A DNA stretch of 58,846 nucleotides, taken from positions 1 through 58,846 of IMG/VR virus record IMGVR_UViG_3300047547_000066. One strand, given 5' to 3'. The stretch comes from a virus. The translations under genes and the position numbers were made by a program. The notes under the pieces were generated by a model. It saw nothing but the letters and a program-made list of their open reading frames with translations. It searched no databases and was not told where the DNA came from. This document shows, in pieces, positions 1-7,170 of this stretch (positions within the stretch are counted from its first letter, which is position 1; each line of letters opens with the position of its first letter).

Positions 1-84
1 TGCTAGTACCTTGCTATTACATAACGTTAAACTACGTGCAAAACGTGTTTAAAGTACCTTCCTGACACATTGTTAAACCGATAT

Positions 85-109
85 AAAAAAGGCGAGAATG
101 AATCTCGCC
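85..109 (-). terminator. rho-independent terminator
   Basis: Read on the minus strand, a 7-bp stem (GGCGAGA/TCTCGCC) is followed directly by a run of six T. It lies just downstream of the stop of the 134-aa gene and should end that operon. Confidence 0.85.
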
Positions 110-144
110 AAGGGGTGGTGGCACAACACCAATAAAACTATACG

Positions 145-549
145 TTATGCAAGCGCACGAATGCGGTCAGCAATCTCATCTGCACTCAGAGCTTCAAGTT
201 CCTGATCCTGTTTGCGAGACAGAATAGAAATCAACTTTTCACGTTCAGCCGATTTATTGGCCTTGTCACGAGCATCCTGATTCTCTTGTTTCTTGATGGC
301 GATAACAGTCTTGACAATCTCCAACATCAGTTCAAATTTTTGTTTGGCTGGATTGGTACCAACATCAACAAAACTTTCTTCCGTAATGCTTTTCAGAACA
401 CCATTAACAGTCTTGGCAATCGTATCCAAGTCAAATTGATTTTTAGATTGCAGAGGAAGATCAAACAGTTGTTCAACCGTCAACTCTCCACGAACGGATT
501 CAAAACGCAATTTCTGTTTTGCTGCCTCGAAGAAGATAGAAGTATTCAT
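145..549 (-). CDS. conserved phage protein of unknown function (134 aa)
   Basis: Soluble, helical, charged protein. The C-terminal half is rich in Lys, Glu and Arg and looks like a coiled coil ending in a short alpha segment (ADEIADRIRALA). It starts with MNTSIFFEAAKQKLRF. It is the last gene of a minus-strand operon, 17 bp after the 664-aa gene, and is followed by a terminator. From memory this pair travels together in many unrelated tailed phages, which points to a joint role, but none is known to me. Confidence 0.8.
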   Translation of the reverse strand: MNTSIFFEAAKQKLRFESVRGELTVEQLFDLPLQSKNQFDLDTIAKTVNGVLKSITEESFVDVGTNPAKQKFELMLEIVKTVIAIKKQENQDARDKANKSAEREKLISILSRKQDQELEALSADEIADRIRALA

Positions 550-566
550 GATAAATTTCCTTTCGG

Positions 567-2561
567 TTAAAAAACGATATTATACAACATTGTTGCTTTT
601 CCTACAAGCACTTTTGCAACAATATTTTCACTATTTGTTGATGAGAAACCAATTCCGCTTAGTTGTTCATCTACACTCTGACACTTGGTCTTATCACCAA
701 GAATCTCAAACACCTTTCGATGTTTTTCCAGAGAAGGGTTCAAGAACTCATTGTAGATTCCCCGAGTTGAGTCTGGATTCTTGCAGCCTTCCAACATAAA
801 GAACCAATGCTTGTTCCCAACTGCATTGTCATCCCAATAGTTGGGCGAATACATCATTGTATTGACTCGAACAAATTCCTCTGTCTTCAGTCCCCATACG
901 TCCTGAGAAATAGAAGTTGACTTGATCCCATCAACAATATCAATTTCAGTGATTTTCTTACCCTTGACCTTGATGGTGCATACCTGAACTTGTCCTGAAA
1001 CAGACCTGTCATATGATAGATTAGTCAATGTACCTTGGTTTTCAACCTCAATCATGAAGCCAACATTGGATGATTCGCGTTTTGAGAACTGGTTAACATA
1101 TACTTGGTACTTCCCATCTAGTAGATTAGAAGAAATCCATGAAACGTTTTCAACTGGTTCACGAGTCTTACCATAACCAGCATTCATGTCAACATCAAGA
1201 CATCCAAATTTGTTGGCATAGTAGATATGATTTCCTTTTGGGTCTTTGATATGGATATCCAGATCGTCATGATTGAACCATGCCAGAGAAACTCGCATAG
1301 CAGCATTGGTGACATTACCACCAGCTTTCTTGACTTTTTCCTTGATAGAATCGGTAATGTTACCATTGTATGACCATGCAAAATCATTGTCCCACTTGAA
1401 TAGGGATTTAGAATCTGTATGCACAGGAGCAGTCAGACTCATTAGATTCTTCTGTTGTGAACCAGACAACAATAGTTCAATGGATGTTGCTTTCGGGAGA
1501 ATATCAGACATGAAAGAATCAATACTGATATCTTTTGTTTTCTTTGGGTCAACATCAACCTTTTTGGTTGCTGCATCAATCAGAATAGATTCAACACCAT
1601 CGCGCATCTTTCCCTTCACTGAGTTATCAACCCAGAGAACGTTGTTGACTGATACATCGGAAATCTTAGCAAATCGACGCTCAAGAGCACTTTCCAGACC
1701 AAGTTCAGTGATAGTCTTCATTGCATCCTGAACCATTCGAGGCGTAATGAGTGCAGTTGGTCGTTTATAGTTGGTTGGAGCAACTTTTGCTTCAAAAGAA
1801 CGCACTGACTTTTCCAGTTCAACACCTTCGGAGATATCCTGAATGAGAGTACCAATGACAGTGTTGCGGAAACGAGCACCAGTAGAGAATGCATTCCCTG
1901 AAATGAAGATGGAACGTTCCATATCAGTTTTCAGAGAATTGTATTTCTTCAGTAGGACATTGAATGAGTTGATTGCTGGCAGATGTTCCTCTCCACGATA
2001 CAGAGACTTGGATTGAATCAGATCAATCACATCATCAATGGCACCAACAGAGAGTTCTTTCAGGCCACGAGAAAACACCTGAATCGCAGAGTTGTAATCA
2101 CCAATAACAGTACCAACAGATTTGGTGTAATGTTTGGCATCAACAATGCCATAGAAATGGTTCCAATTGATTACGGTGGTACCAACCAATTGAGAAGTTT
2201 TCTGAGAACCATATTGCTTTTCAGACACTCGGAAAAGTGAAGTGATCGGTGTCGATACAACCAGATCATTGAGTTCTTTGGCAACGATGTTGAATGGGTA
2301 TTCCAGATCAGCGATATCCCAGATGGAATGAAGTTTACCATCAACAATGGCTACAACAGGACCAATATTGCGAATGAAATTCTTGCAGCAAGAACAATCG
2401 TATTCTGTACGAGTCTTATAGATATTGTTGGTGCCTTCTGGGAATGATTTGAGATATGTATCCCATAGAGCATCACCCGATACAGTAACAAACAATTCCC
2501 CCTTGGAGAGTTGCATGAAACGTTCGTTTACTTTTTTGGCAAATGGTGCAAAGTCAGTCAT
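567..2561 (-). CDS. large conserved phage protein with DUF2135-like C-terminal domain (664 aa)
   Basis: The N-terminal part (about residues 50-65) has a Cys-rich patch, DCSCCKNF. The middle is helical and contains RPTALITPRMV. From about residue 425 a beta domain reads VSLAWFNHDDLDIHIKDP, then LDVDMNAGYGKTREPVENVSW, which resembles the DUF2135/YfaP beta-sandwich. The C-terminal part carries GNKHWFFMLEGC and a last block QLSGIGFSS. I recognise it as a widespread phage protein without known activity. The Asp-rich beta motif suggests metal or ligand binding (inference). The start has a good ribosome site (AAAGGATTTTATATC) and its own promoter upstream. Confidence 0.85.
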   Translation of the reverse strand: MTDFAPFAKKVNERFMQLSKGELFVTVSGDALWDTYLKSFPEGTNNIYKTRTEYDCSCCKNFIRNIGPVVAIVDGKLHSIWDIADLEYPFNIVAKELNDLVVSTPITSLFRVSEKQYGSQKTSQLVGTTVINWNHFYGIVDAKHYTKSVGTVIGDYNSAIQVFSRGLKELSVGAIDDVIDLIQSKSLYRGEEHLPAINSFNVLLKKYNSLKTDMERSIFISGNAFSTGARFRNTVIGTLIQDISEGVELEKSVRSFEAKVAPTNYKRPTALITPRMVQDAMKTITELGLESALERRFAKISDVSVNNVLWVDNSVKGKMRDGVESILIDAATKKVDVDPKKTKDISIDSFMSDILPKATSIELLLSGSQQKNLMSLTAPVHTDSKSLFKWDNDFAWSYNGNITDSIKEKVKKAGGNVTNAAMRVSLAWFNHDDLDIHIKDPKGNHIYYANKFGCLDVDMNAGYGKTREPVENVSWISSNLLDGKYQVYVNQFSKRESSNVGFMIEVENQGTLTNLSYDRSVSGQVQVCTIKVKGKKITEIDIVDGIKSTSISQDVWGLKTEEFVRVNTMMYSPNYWDDNAVGNKHWFFMLEGCKNPDSTRGIYNEFLNPSLEKHRKVFEILGDKTKCQSVDEQLSGIGFSSTNSENIVAKVLVGKATMLYNIVF

Positions 2562-2586
2562 GATATAAAATCCTTTAAAGAAACCA

Positions 2587-2615
2587 CATTGTATATGTTA
2601 TTACATCAGATGTCA
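2587..2615 (-). promoter_or_regulatory. sigma70-like promoter
   Basis: TTGACA, 17 nt, TACAAT on the minus strand, 26 bp before the 664-aa gene. It overlaps the 3' end of the phosphoesterase gene and would give the two-gene module its own transcript. Confidence 0.75.
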
Positions 2616-3445
2616 ACAACTTTGTTCAAGTCAAATCCGTCTGATAGTTCATACCCATCATATCCACGAGGGTTGCATACAATCCTTGTCGAACCAATAT
2701 AATAATCATTTGCATGATGTATATGACCATGAGTCCATAGAGCAATTTTTGGATTGTCCAGAATCAATTCACTTAGATCACTTGCATATGCGCCATTCAT
2801 AATGAAATCATCCACATAGACAGGATGAATTGACTTATATGATGGGGCATGATGCGTCACAACGACAACCTTTTCAGCATCAGTATCACGAATAGTATTT
2901 TTGATATACTTTACTGTGTCAACATGGCGACGATATGTTGTGATTGGTGCCAGTTTGGAATATCCCTTAATCTCATCACGAATAACCTTATAGTCATTCA
3001 TCGAATCTCTGATAAGGGATAGAGTGATGGGGTCAGACTTGTTCATATCAGTCCACATAGTACCACCAACGAAAAGAACATCCTTGATTTTTACAGAGCT
3101 TCTTTCAAGGAAATGGATACCAAACTCGGATGTCTCATCTGTAAGGATATCAATCGTCTTTGACCATTTTCCATGATAGTGTTCATGATTCCCAGCAACA
3201 TACACAACATGTTCAAATTCGGATGCAACGTTCTTAAAGAAAGAACGATACATGTATGCACTTTCCTGACGTTTTCCAAGGTTGACTATTGGTGGAGTTT
3301 CTGTATGTGGATGATCGTATAGGTCTGATGCAACACAGATATCACCAGATAGAACTAATACATCCGCACCAGTTGCATTCTTGATTTCAATGCCGCCAAA
3401 TTCTAGATGAAGGTCACTTACAATTTGTATTTTCATTTTTTTCAT
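2606..3445 (-). CDS. calcineurin-like metallophosphoesterase
   Basis: About 279 aa. Metal-binding motifs appear in the family order: SDLHLEF near the start, LSGDICV, GNHEHYHG (GNHE), VVVTHHAPS and WTHGHIHH. Together they mark a two-metal phosphoesterase of the calcineurin/Mre11 superfamily. The substrate may be a phosphodiester in nucleic acid or a small nucleotide; the sequence does not decide. The long upstream extension of the open frame is not used: the ATG at 3445 overlaps the stop of the preceding gene as ATGA, and a second ATG lies 3 codons in. Translation is probably coupled. Confidence 0.9.
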   Translation of the reverse strand: MKKMKIQIVSDLHLEFGGIEIKNATGADVLVLSGDICVASDLYDHPHTETPPIVNLGKRQESAYMYRSFFKNVASEFEHVVYVAGNHEHYHGKWSKTIDILTDETSEFGIHFLERSSVKIKDVLFVGGTMWTDMNKSDPITLSLIRDSMNDYKVIRDEIKGYSKLAPITTYRRHVDTVKYIKNTIRDTDAEKVVVVTHHAPSYKSIHPVYVDDFIMNGAYASDLSELILDNPKIALWTHGHIHHANDYYIGSTRIVCNPRGYDGYELSDGFDLNKVVDI

Positions 3446-3678
3446 GCAATGTTTAGTTGAACACTTAGACCTTCCCAAGTACCAGCGATACCACAAGCAC
3501 ATTGATCTGCAACACCTGTACCACTTTTTGTGAATTCAAGAGCATCAAGTGCCTTTTGTACAGCAGCATTACATTTATAAAAGTCACCAACACCATTTCG
3601 AATACTTTTTGCAGTTGCATAGAAGCATGTAGAGTCAACAATTACGCGAAATTTAGTAGTTTGTTTGAAGCGGTACAT
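3442..3678 (-). CDS. hypothetical protein (78 aa)
   Basis: The start at MYRFKQTTKF is supported by AAGGAAAC six bases upstream and a promoter at 3701-3729; the longer open frame upstream has neither. It contains four Cys, two of them in the CACG segment. I do not recognise the family. The ATGA overlap with the phosphoesterase start suggests coupled translation. Confidence 0.75.
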   Translation of the reverse strand: MYRFKQTTKFRVIVDSTCFYATAKSIRNGVGDFYKCNAAVQKALDALEFTKSGTGVADQCACGIAGTWEGLSVQLNIA

Positions 3679-3700
3679 AATATTGTTTCCTTGTGTGGTT

Positions 3701-3729
3701 ATTGTAACCCACGCTAGAATGAATGTCAA
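3701..3729 (-). promoter_or_regulatory. sigma70-like promoter
   Basis: TTGACA, 17 nt, TACAAT, 22 bp upstream of the 78-aa gene. It probably drives that gene and the phosphoesterase. Confidence 0.85.
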
Positions 3730-3745
3730 TACATTCATTGTTAAA

Positions 3746-3873
3746 CATGCTGTCCCAGACTCAACCCTACATCTGGCGTTCTCCCATATGGTCTGAAGCG
3801 TACCACTGGTTGCGGAGACATCTTGTTCCAATCTACCCATCTGCTTCTACGGATAGTGGGATGCAACAGCATG
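3746..3873 (-). repeat. palindrome-bounded structured element F
   Basis: About 128 bp bounded by CATGCTGT and ACAGCATG. The helix continues inward with CCCA/TGGG across a TGCA bulge. It lies in a 320-bp stretch without a gene (3679-3995), downstream of the 67-aa gene and probably transcribed from the 4207-4234 promoter. Its form, though not its arm sequence, resembles elements A-E. Confidence 0.5.
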
Positions 3874-3995
3874 CTTAATAATGATGACTGGCTGGAGGTG
3901 CCCTACTCCGTGGATAGTTTAACATGTTAGCTAGACATTTTCACTATCGGTTTATTGTTCTACTCCGCCGAGTATACTCAACCCACTACGTTCTT

Positions 3996-4199
3996 TTAAT
4001 CGCCAGTCATCAAACTCTTTATATCAAATATCCATTGATCGACGGTAAGACTAGAAATCTTCCTTACCATTATTGATGTATTGTACATCAACTCTGAATC
4101 TTTACCAACAACATAGAAGTAACCATTCCCTCTGACGAGTTCTAGGTTGATAGAAAGCTCCATCAACCTTTTGTTTACTTGTTTCAGTGTTGTCGCCAT
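3996..4199 (-). CDS. small conserved phage protein (67 aa)
   Basis: Starts MATTLKQVNKRLMEL, then LVRGNGYFYVV and a C-terminal LTVDQWIFDIKSLM. I recognise the pattern (KQVNK, RG.GYFY, T..QW) from small proteins in many phages; no function is known. It has a strong promoter just upstream and sits alone between two structured non-coding stretches. Confidence 0.8.
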   Translation of the reverse strand: MATTLKQVNKRLMELSINLELVRGNGYFYVVGKDSELMYNTSIMVRKISSLTVDQWIFDIKSLMTGD

Positions 4200-4206
4200 G
4201 ATTGGT

Positions 4207-4234
4207 ATTATACACTGAGCAGATTATTTGTCAA
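4207..4234 (-). promoter_or_regulatory. sigma70-like promoter
   Basis: TTGACA, 16 nt, TATAAT. It lies directly upstream of the 67-aa gene and just after the end of the structured RNA region, so the giant RNA and this gene can be separate transcripts. Confidence 0.85.
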
Positions 4235-4357
4235 CTCTTTTTGATTTGTGTTCCGGAGTTGCACCGGTCTTTCTTCATGCTGTTCCCAGACTATTGCGGA
4301 ATCGAACCGCCTTTCGACATCAACGGCACGTGCTACTGTTACACTAAACACAAAAGC

Positions 4358-4432
4358 TGGCGGGTGAGGTAGGATTCGAACCCACAACTTGTCCTTGGCA
4401 ATGATATGTGTTACCACTAGCACCACACCCGC
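4358..4432 (-). tRNA. tRNA-Gly-like (GCC) element, degenerate
   Basis: A 7-bp acceptor GCGGGTG/CACCCGC, D-arm GTG-CTAGTGGTAA-CAC, a loop TTGCCAA that would give anticodon GCC, and T-arm GTGGG-TTCGAAT-CCTAC. Two things are wrong for a working tRNA. The anticodon stem (TATCA/GGACA) has two mismatches. Two extra bases (CT) lie between T-stem and acceptor. Shifting the acceptor to CTCACCC gives an encoded CCA but breaks the 5' spacing. It may be a pseudo-tRNA or a tRNA-like domain of the larger RNA. Confidence 0.5.
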
Positions 4433-4459
4433 ATAACTGTATATATCTAGATTCTTTAC

Positions 4460-4606
4460 CATAATTCAGTACACTCCCAGTTGGCTGTCAATTCAACTGT
4501 AGGTATTAGTGTGTTACCCCGAGCATTACCTTGCAAGACTATTCTCGTTCTGGCACACCTGTCGTGGAACCTGAAACCCCGTAAGACAGAAATGTACTGA
4601 ATTATG
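4460..4606. repeat. palindrome-bounded element A
   Basis: 147 bp with perfect 14-bp inverted ends CATAATTCAGTACA / TGTACTGAATTATG. The outer sequence (ACCATAATTCAGTACACT on the plus strand) matches the ends of B, C and D at most positions, while the core differs. Confidence 0.8.
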
Positions 4607-4621
4607 TCGACCCATTGTGGT

Positions 4622-4735
4622 CTAGGATTCGAACCTAGAATCTCTTGCGCTCTACCATTAAGCTACCGGCCTTTACAGACCGGATGGGATTCGAACCCAT
4701 ATCTCTTGCGTCCTCCCGCTTGAACGACTCACGGG
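4622..4735 (-). other. circularly permuted tRNA-like domain closed by a GNRA tetraloop
   Basis: In minus-strand order: T-arm ATGGG-TTCGAAT-CCCAT, then CCGGTCT, loop GTAA, AGGCCGG, then TA and D-arm GCTT-AATGGTA-GAGC, then GCAAGAGATT and a second T-arm CTAGG-TTCGAAT-CCTAG. CCGGTCT and AGGCCGG pair over 7 bp with one G-U. So the acceptor stem sits between T-arm and D-arm in permuted order and is capped by GUAA. The linker GCAAGAGAT occurs twice, each time where an anticodon arm should be. This is not a standard tRNA gene. Confidence 0.55.
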
Positions 4736-4781
4736 TCATCGGGTTAATTACTCCCGATTATAGCAACTGATGATCAGTCAA

Positions 4782-4886
4782 TTACCATATTGAAGAACAC
4801 TACGGTCAGCTGCTCCCGTAAGACCTATAGGCAATACTCCTGGGTGTTAACCCCGCAGGTATAGGATTTATTCTTCAATATGGTAA
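4782..4886. repeat. palindrome-bounded element B
   Basis: 105 bp with perfect 16-bp inverted ends TTACCATATTGAAGAA / TTCTTCAATATGGTAA. On the minus strand it follows a D-arm-like hairpin (TTCC-TAAGGT-GGAG) and occupies the position of an anticodon arm between short pairing segments. Confidence 0.85.
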
Positions 4887-4971
4887 CTTGCCACTCCACC
4901 TTAGGAAGCCGACCCATTGATACTATCGCCGAGCCAGCGAGGGATCGAACCTCCTGGACTTATTTCATTAC

Positions 4972-5066
4972 CATATTTGAGAACACTCCCTTACCCCGAT
5001 GATGTTATCGTTGGACAGCAAGTATCTCTCCTGCTTTTCTATGATGGATGAGTGTTCTCAAATATG
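4972..5066. repeat. palindrome-bounded element C
   Basis: 95 bp with perfect 17-bp inverted ends CATATTTGAGAACACTC / GAGTGTTCTCAAATATG. It separates a 5' acceptor plus D-arm (GCCGAGC, near 5140) from a T-arm and 3' acceptor (GCTCGGC, near 4938), as if inserted into a tRNA. Confidence 0.85.
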
Positions 5067-5191
5067 CTCACTGTGATAACTCTATTTCATCAAAAAGCAC
5101 AGTGAAACATGTCTCAACTGCATTACCAACTGCCCCATGCTCGGCAAATAAAAGTTGGCTTTCTGTTGATGATTTGATGTTATGATTGCAA

Positions 5192-5267
5192 CCATATTGA
5201 AGTACATTTGGCCGTCACATTGTTAGGGGCTAGTCCAAAGAATACCCGCAAATGTACTTCAATATGG
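5192..5267. repeat. palindrome-bounded element D
   Basis: 76 bp with perfect 18-bp inverted ends CCATATTGAAGTACATTT / AAATGTACTTCAATATGG. It is the shortest of the four related elements, and its 40-nt core is unlike the other cores. Confidence 0.85.
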
Positions 5268-5390
5268 CACCCAACTCCCTAAAGCTGGGTTCCACAGTCT
5301 TTGAATCTCGGCATAAAATAAATTTATGTTGTTCCGGTGAACTTGGACGACGATCCTCATGCTAGAAATCCGTAGGTAACGGCGCAACTC

Positions 5391-5467
5391 GTTACTCTAT
5401 TTTAACCAACCGCTGTTAGTGCGGTTCACCGAAGTGTGCTGCTGGCTCCATAGGGATATAGAGTAAC
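5391..5467. repeat. palindrome-bounded element E
   Basis: 77 bp with 10-bp inverted ends GTTACTCTAT / ATAGAGTAAC that extend further with one mismatch. The arms are not the A-D sequence. Inside are a UUCG hairpin (CAC-TTCG-GTG) and AACCGC-ACTAACA-GCGGTT. It is the first structure in the transcript. Confidence 0.65.
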
Positions 5468-5488
5468 AAGCATGGCGGGACAAACTCT

Positions 5489-5515
5489 ATTATACACTAA
5501 AACTTACTATGTCAA
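5489..5515 (-). promoter_or_regulatory. sigma70-like promoter of the structured RNA region
   Basis: TTGACA, 15 nt, TATAAT on the minus strand. No open frame of note follows for 1.2 kb, so the product should be RNA. Confidence 0.8.
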
Positions 5516-5607
5516 CTCTTTTTCTATGGTTTGTGAGCTTTCCACTCACTCGCTGGTTTGCCAACACCGTTCAGTTGTCTAACAATTAAGCAGATTTTAC
5601 TGCACTC

Positions 5608-5670
5608 TTACGAGCAAAGGTTGCCACAGACTATTATACCACACAATCTACAAGTTTCTTTCTCACTCAT
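5608..5670 (-). CDS. Cys-rich micro-protein (20 aa)
   Basis: MSEKETCRLCGIIVCGNLCS: four Cys in CxxCx4Cx3C spacing, like a zinc knuckle. The ATG overlaps the end of the upstream gene. It could be a real micro-protein or the stump of a longer zinc-ribbon gene broken by the TAA. Nothing else is coded before the promoter at 5489-5515. Confidence 0.35.
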   Translation of the reverse strand: MSEKETCRLCGIIVCGNLCS

Positions 5671-5935
5671 TAAATTTTTTCTTGAACATCTCAATCAACT
5701 TAATAACTTCTGCCTTTGCACCAACCCTCATGGCAACAGACCTAGCACTCTCATTAGGTTCAGTCTGAACGCCATTCAAATTATACCATTCTTTCTTCAA
5801 CAAGTTGATAGATTCTTGAATGAATAATTCTGCAAATAGATTCTTATCAAATTCATAAGAAACCGAATCCCAGTCACGTTCATGGTGCCTTTCTACGGTA
5901 GCCTTTTCGATAAGATTTTTAACCAGATCATTCAT
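5663..5935 (-). CDS. divergent member of the IKEL/FAELIV small-protein family (90 aa)
   Basis: Starts MNDLVKNLIEKA and has LFAELFIQESINLL where the others have KFAELIVRECI. The C-terminal half is extended (RVGAKAEVIKLIEMFKKKF) instead of ending in HFGV. Function unknown. It overlaps its upstream neighbour by ATGA. Confidence 0.8.
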   Translation of the reverse strand: MNDLVKNLIEKATVERHHERDWDSVSYEFDKNLFAELFIQESINLLKKEWYNLNGVQTEPNESARSVAMRVGAKAEVIKLIEMFKKKFNE

Positions 5936-6093
5936 TTCGTTTTCAACTCTTTAACCAGTTCGTAGTATCCATTGCTTTCCAGTGCCATTTCATAGCTGCC
6001 ATCCTGACACTTTTTCCAACCATAACACTTTTGTTCAATCTGAGACATCTTTGCCAAGATTTCTTCACGAGTACGTTCAGTTACAGCGTTCAT
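5932..6093 (-). CDS. hypothetical protein (53 aa)
   Basis: Short protein MNAVTERTREEILAKMSQIE... with one Cys pair spaced CYGWKKC. The start is preceded by AAGGAACCCAACC, and the stop overlaps the next start as ATGA. Family not recognised. Confidence 0.7.
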   Translation of the reverse strand: MNAVTERTREEILAKMSQIEQKCYGWKKCQDGSYEMALESNGYYELVKELKTK

Positions 6094-6134
6094 GGTTGGG
6101 TTCCTTGTTGATGGATAGAATTATAACATAAGGT

Positions 6135-6341
6135 TTAATCTTTTCTACCAACATAGTAACCAAATTTACTAGGAATTTTGTGATATTCTATTTTTCTCAT
6201 GATGTAGCATGCCTCTTTTACCTTTACTGAACCCCAATCAATACATACAACAACGTAAAACAATGGAACAACAAACAAAAATGCAAGTATGTGAAACACA
6301 TTGTCTTTTACATCTTCAATGTTAATTTTTTTAAACATCAT
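6135..6341 (-). CDS. small membrane protein (68 aa)
   Basis: One strong hydrophobic segment (HILAFLFVVPLFYVVVCI) follows a charged N-terminus, with a basic tail (VGRKD). The ATG at 6341 is chosen over the upstream TTG. Predicted single-pass inner membrane protein of unknown role. Confidence 0.65.
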   Translation of the reverse strand: MMFKKINIEDVKDNVFHILAFLFVVPLFYVVVCIDWGSVKVKEACYIMRKIEYHKIPSKFGYYVGRKD

Positions 6342-6346
6342 GTGGT

Positions 6347-6511
6347 TCAACGGTCCTTGTCGATTGAGTCAACCTCAGAGATAGCGTAAGAAATATCATC
6401 CCATGCCTCTTTACAGTAAAGCAGAAGCTGAATTGGGTATGATGCAATGATCAGCACCTTCAACAAAAATCCCAGATGATGTTTAATCATCCATAGACAC
6501 CAAGGTCTCAT
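6347..6511 (-). CDS. small membrane protein (54 aa)
   Basis: Starts MRPWCLWMIKHHLG, then a hydrophobic stretch LLKVLIIASYPIQLLLY and an acidic tail. A clear ribosome site (AGGAAATAAAA) precedes the ATG. It is followed within a few bases by the next membrane protein gene. Unknown role. Confidence 0.7.
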   Translation of the reverse strand: MRPWCLWMIKHHLGFLLKVLIIASYPIQLLLYCKEAWDDISYAISEVDSIDKDR

Positions 6512-6532
6512 TTTTATTTCCTAAAAATTGTA

Positions 6533-6739
6533 TTACTGATATGTGATAGATATGATTTTAAAATTCTTGTAAAACTTAGACAGAACTTTGGAACAATACT
6601 TCTCTATCTTCGCATGAGCATCCTTGCAATTGCTGTATAGAGTTTCTTCAAGCTGACGGTAGACCCCTTCTTCATTTTCGTACCAGAATTGTACAACGTA
6701 AGATTCGGACATACCATATGGCGACTCAGAAACTTTCAT
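6533..6739 (-). CDS. hypothetical protein (68 aa)
   Basis: Aromatic-rich small protein (VVQFWYENEEGVYRQLEE) with a Lys-rich C-terminus. The start overlaps the stop of the upstream gene as ATGA. No family recognised. Confidence 0.65.
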   Translation of the reverse strand: MKVSESPYGMSESYVVQFWYENEEGVYRQLEETLYSNCKDAHAKIEKYCSKVLSKFYKNFKIISITYQ

Positions 6740-6897
6740 ACAACCAACACAACTTGCATGTTAGCACTATTAGCATGTTCTTCCAATGATCGATTTACAC
6801 AAAGACCACCATCATAAACCATTGGTTGACCAATCCATGTTAGCCATTCAATGACTTTATTTTCGTCTTTATATGCGAGCGTAAATTGTTGACTCAT
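6736..6897 (-). CDS. hypothetical protein (53 aa)
   Basis: MSQQFTLAYKDENKVIEWL..., one Cys, no membrane segment. ATGA overlaps at both ends place it in a tight translational chain. No family recognised. Confidence 0.65.
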   Translation of the reverse strand: MSQQFTLAYKDENKVIEWLTWIGQPMVYDGGLCVNRSLEEHANSANMQVVLVV

Positions 6898-7169
6898 GAT
6901 TGTTCCTTTGATAGCTCATCTAATTTGTGCCAGATATGAACACCATCTTTACATTGCCAGTTATTTTCTGCTAGATTCTGTTCGTCTGTTATGATCAGTA
7001 AACATGCAGTAATTGCAGCTTCGAATCCTTCTTGGAACGTCTGCCAATGGTCTTCCAGAAGTGGGTTGATGTACTCTCCGCTAGAGTTTCGAGGAAATGT
7101 TAATTCATGTCCAAAAGATGGCGCAGATACCTTTTCAAACAGTTCCCGAACAGTTTTATTTTGTTTCAT
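6894..7169 (-). CDS. hypothetical protein (91 aa)
   Basis: The start at MKQNKTVRELF is supported by GAGGAATTTGTAAC. The middle has WQTFQEGFEAAITACLLII, a pattern seen in small phage proteins that carry a helical F.EG...A segment. Function unknown. Confidence 0.7.
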   Translation of the reverse strand: MKQNKTVRELFEKVSAPSFGHELTFPRNSSGEYINPLLEDHWQTFQEGFEAAITACLLIITDEQNLAENNWQCKDGVHIWHKLDELSKEQS

Positions 7170-7170
7170 G

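Larger units (their letters stand above)
4241..5485 (-). ncRNA. giant structured RNA or rebuilt tRNA array (novel candidate)
   Basis: No credible protein gene in about 1.24 kb. Transcription should start near 5483 from a TTGACA/TATAAT promoter and run leftward. The RNA would hold four palindrome-bounded elements with related arms (A-D), a fifth with different arms (E), five T-arm modules (G-TTCGA-C type), several D-arm-like sequences and GNRA-loop hairpins, but almost no standard anticodon arm. Giant ornate RNAs of the GOLLD and ROOL classes occur next to phage tRNA genes, so this is the closest known comparison. I could not align it to either, so a new class or a decayed tRNA cluster remains possible. 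Confidence 0.6.

Noticed and set aside
4460-5267. Elements A-D as integron attC sites or miniature transposons
   Set aside because: No attC core motifs, no target-site duplications flanking the ends, and no integrase or transposase in the window. They lie inside one transcript with tRNA-like parts, so RNA structure explains them better.
4241-5485. Retron ncRNA
   Set aside because: No reverse transcriptase gene anywhere in the window, and several palindromes instead of one a1/a2 pair.
4241-5485. tmRNA
   Set aside because: No resume frame with a tag ending in AA-type residues, and no GGGG...ACCA tmRNA ends.
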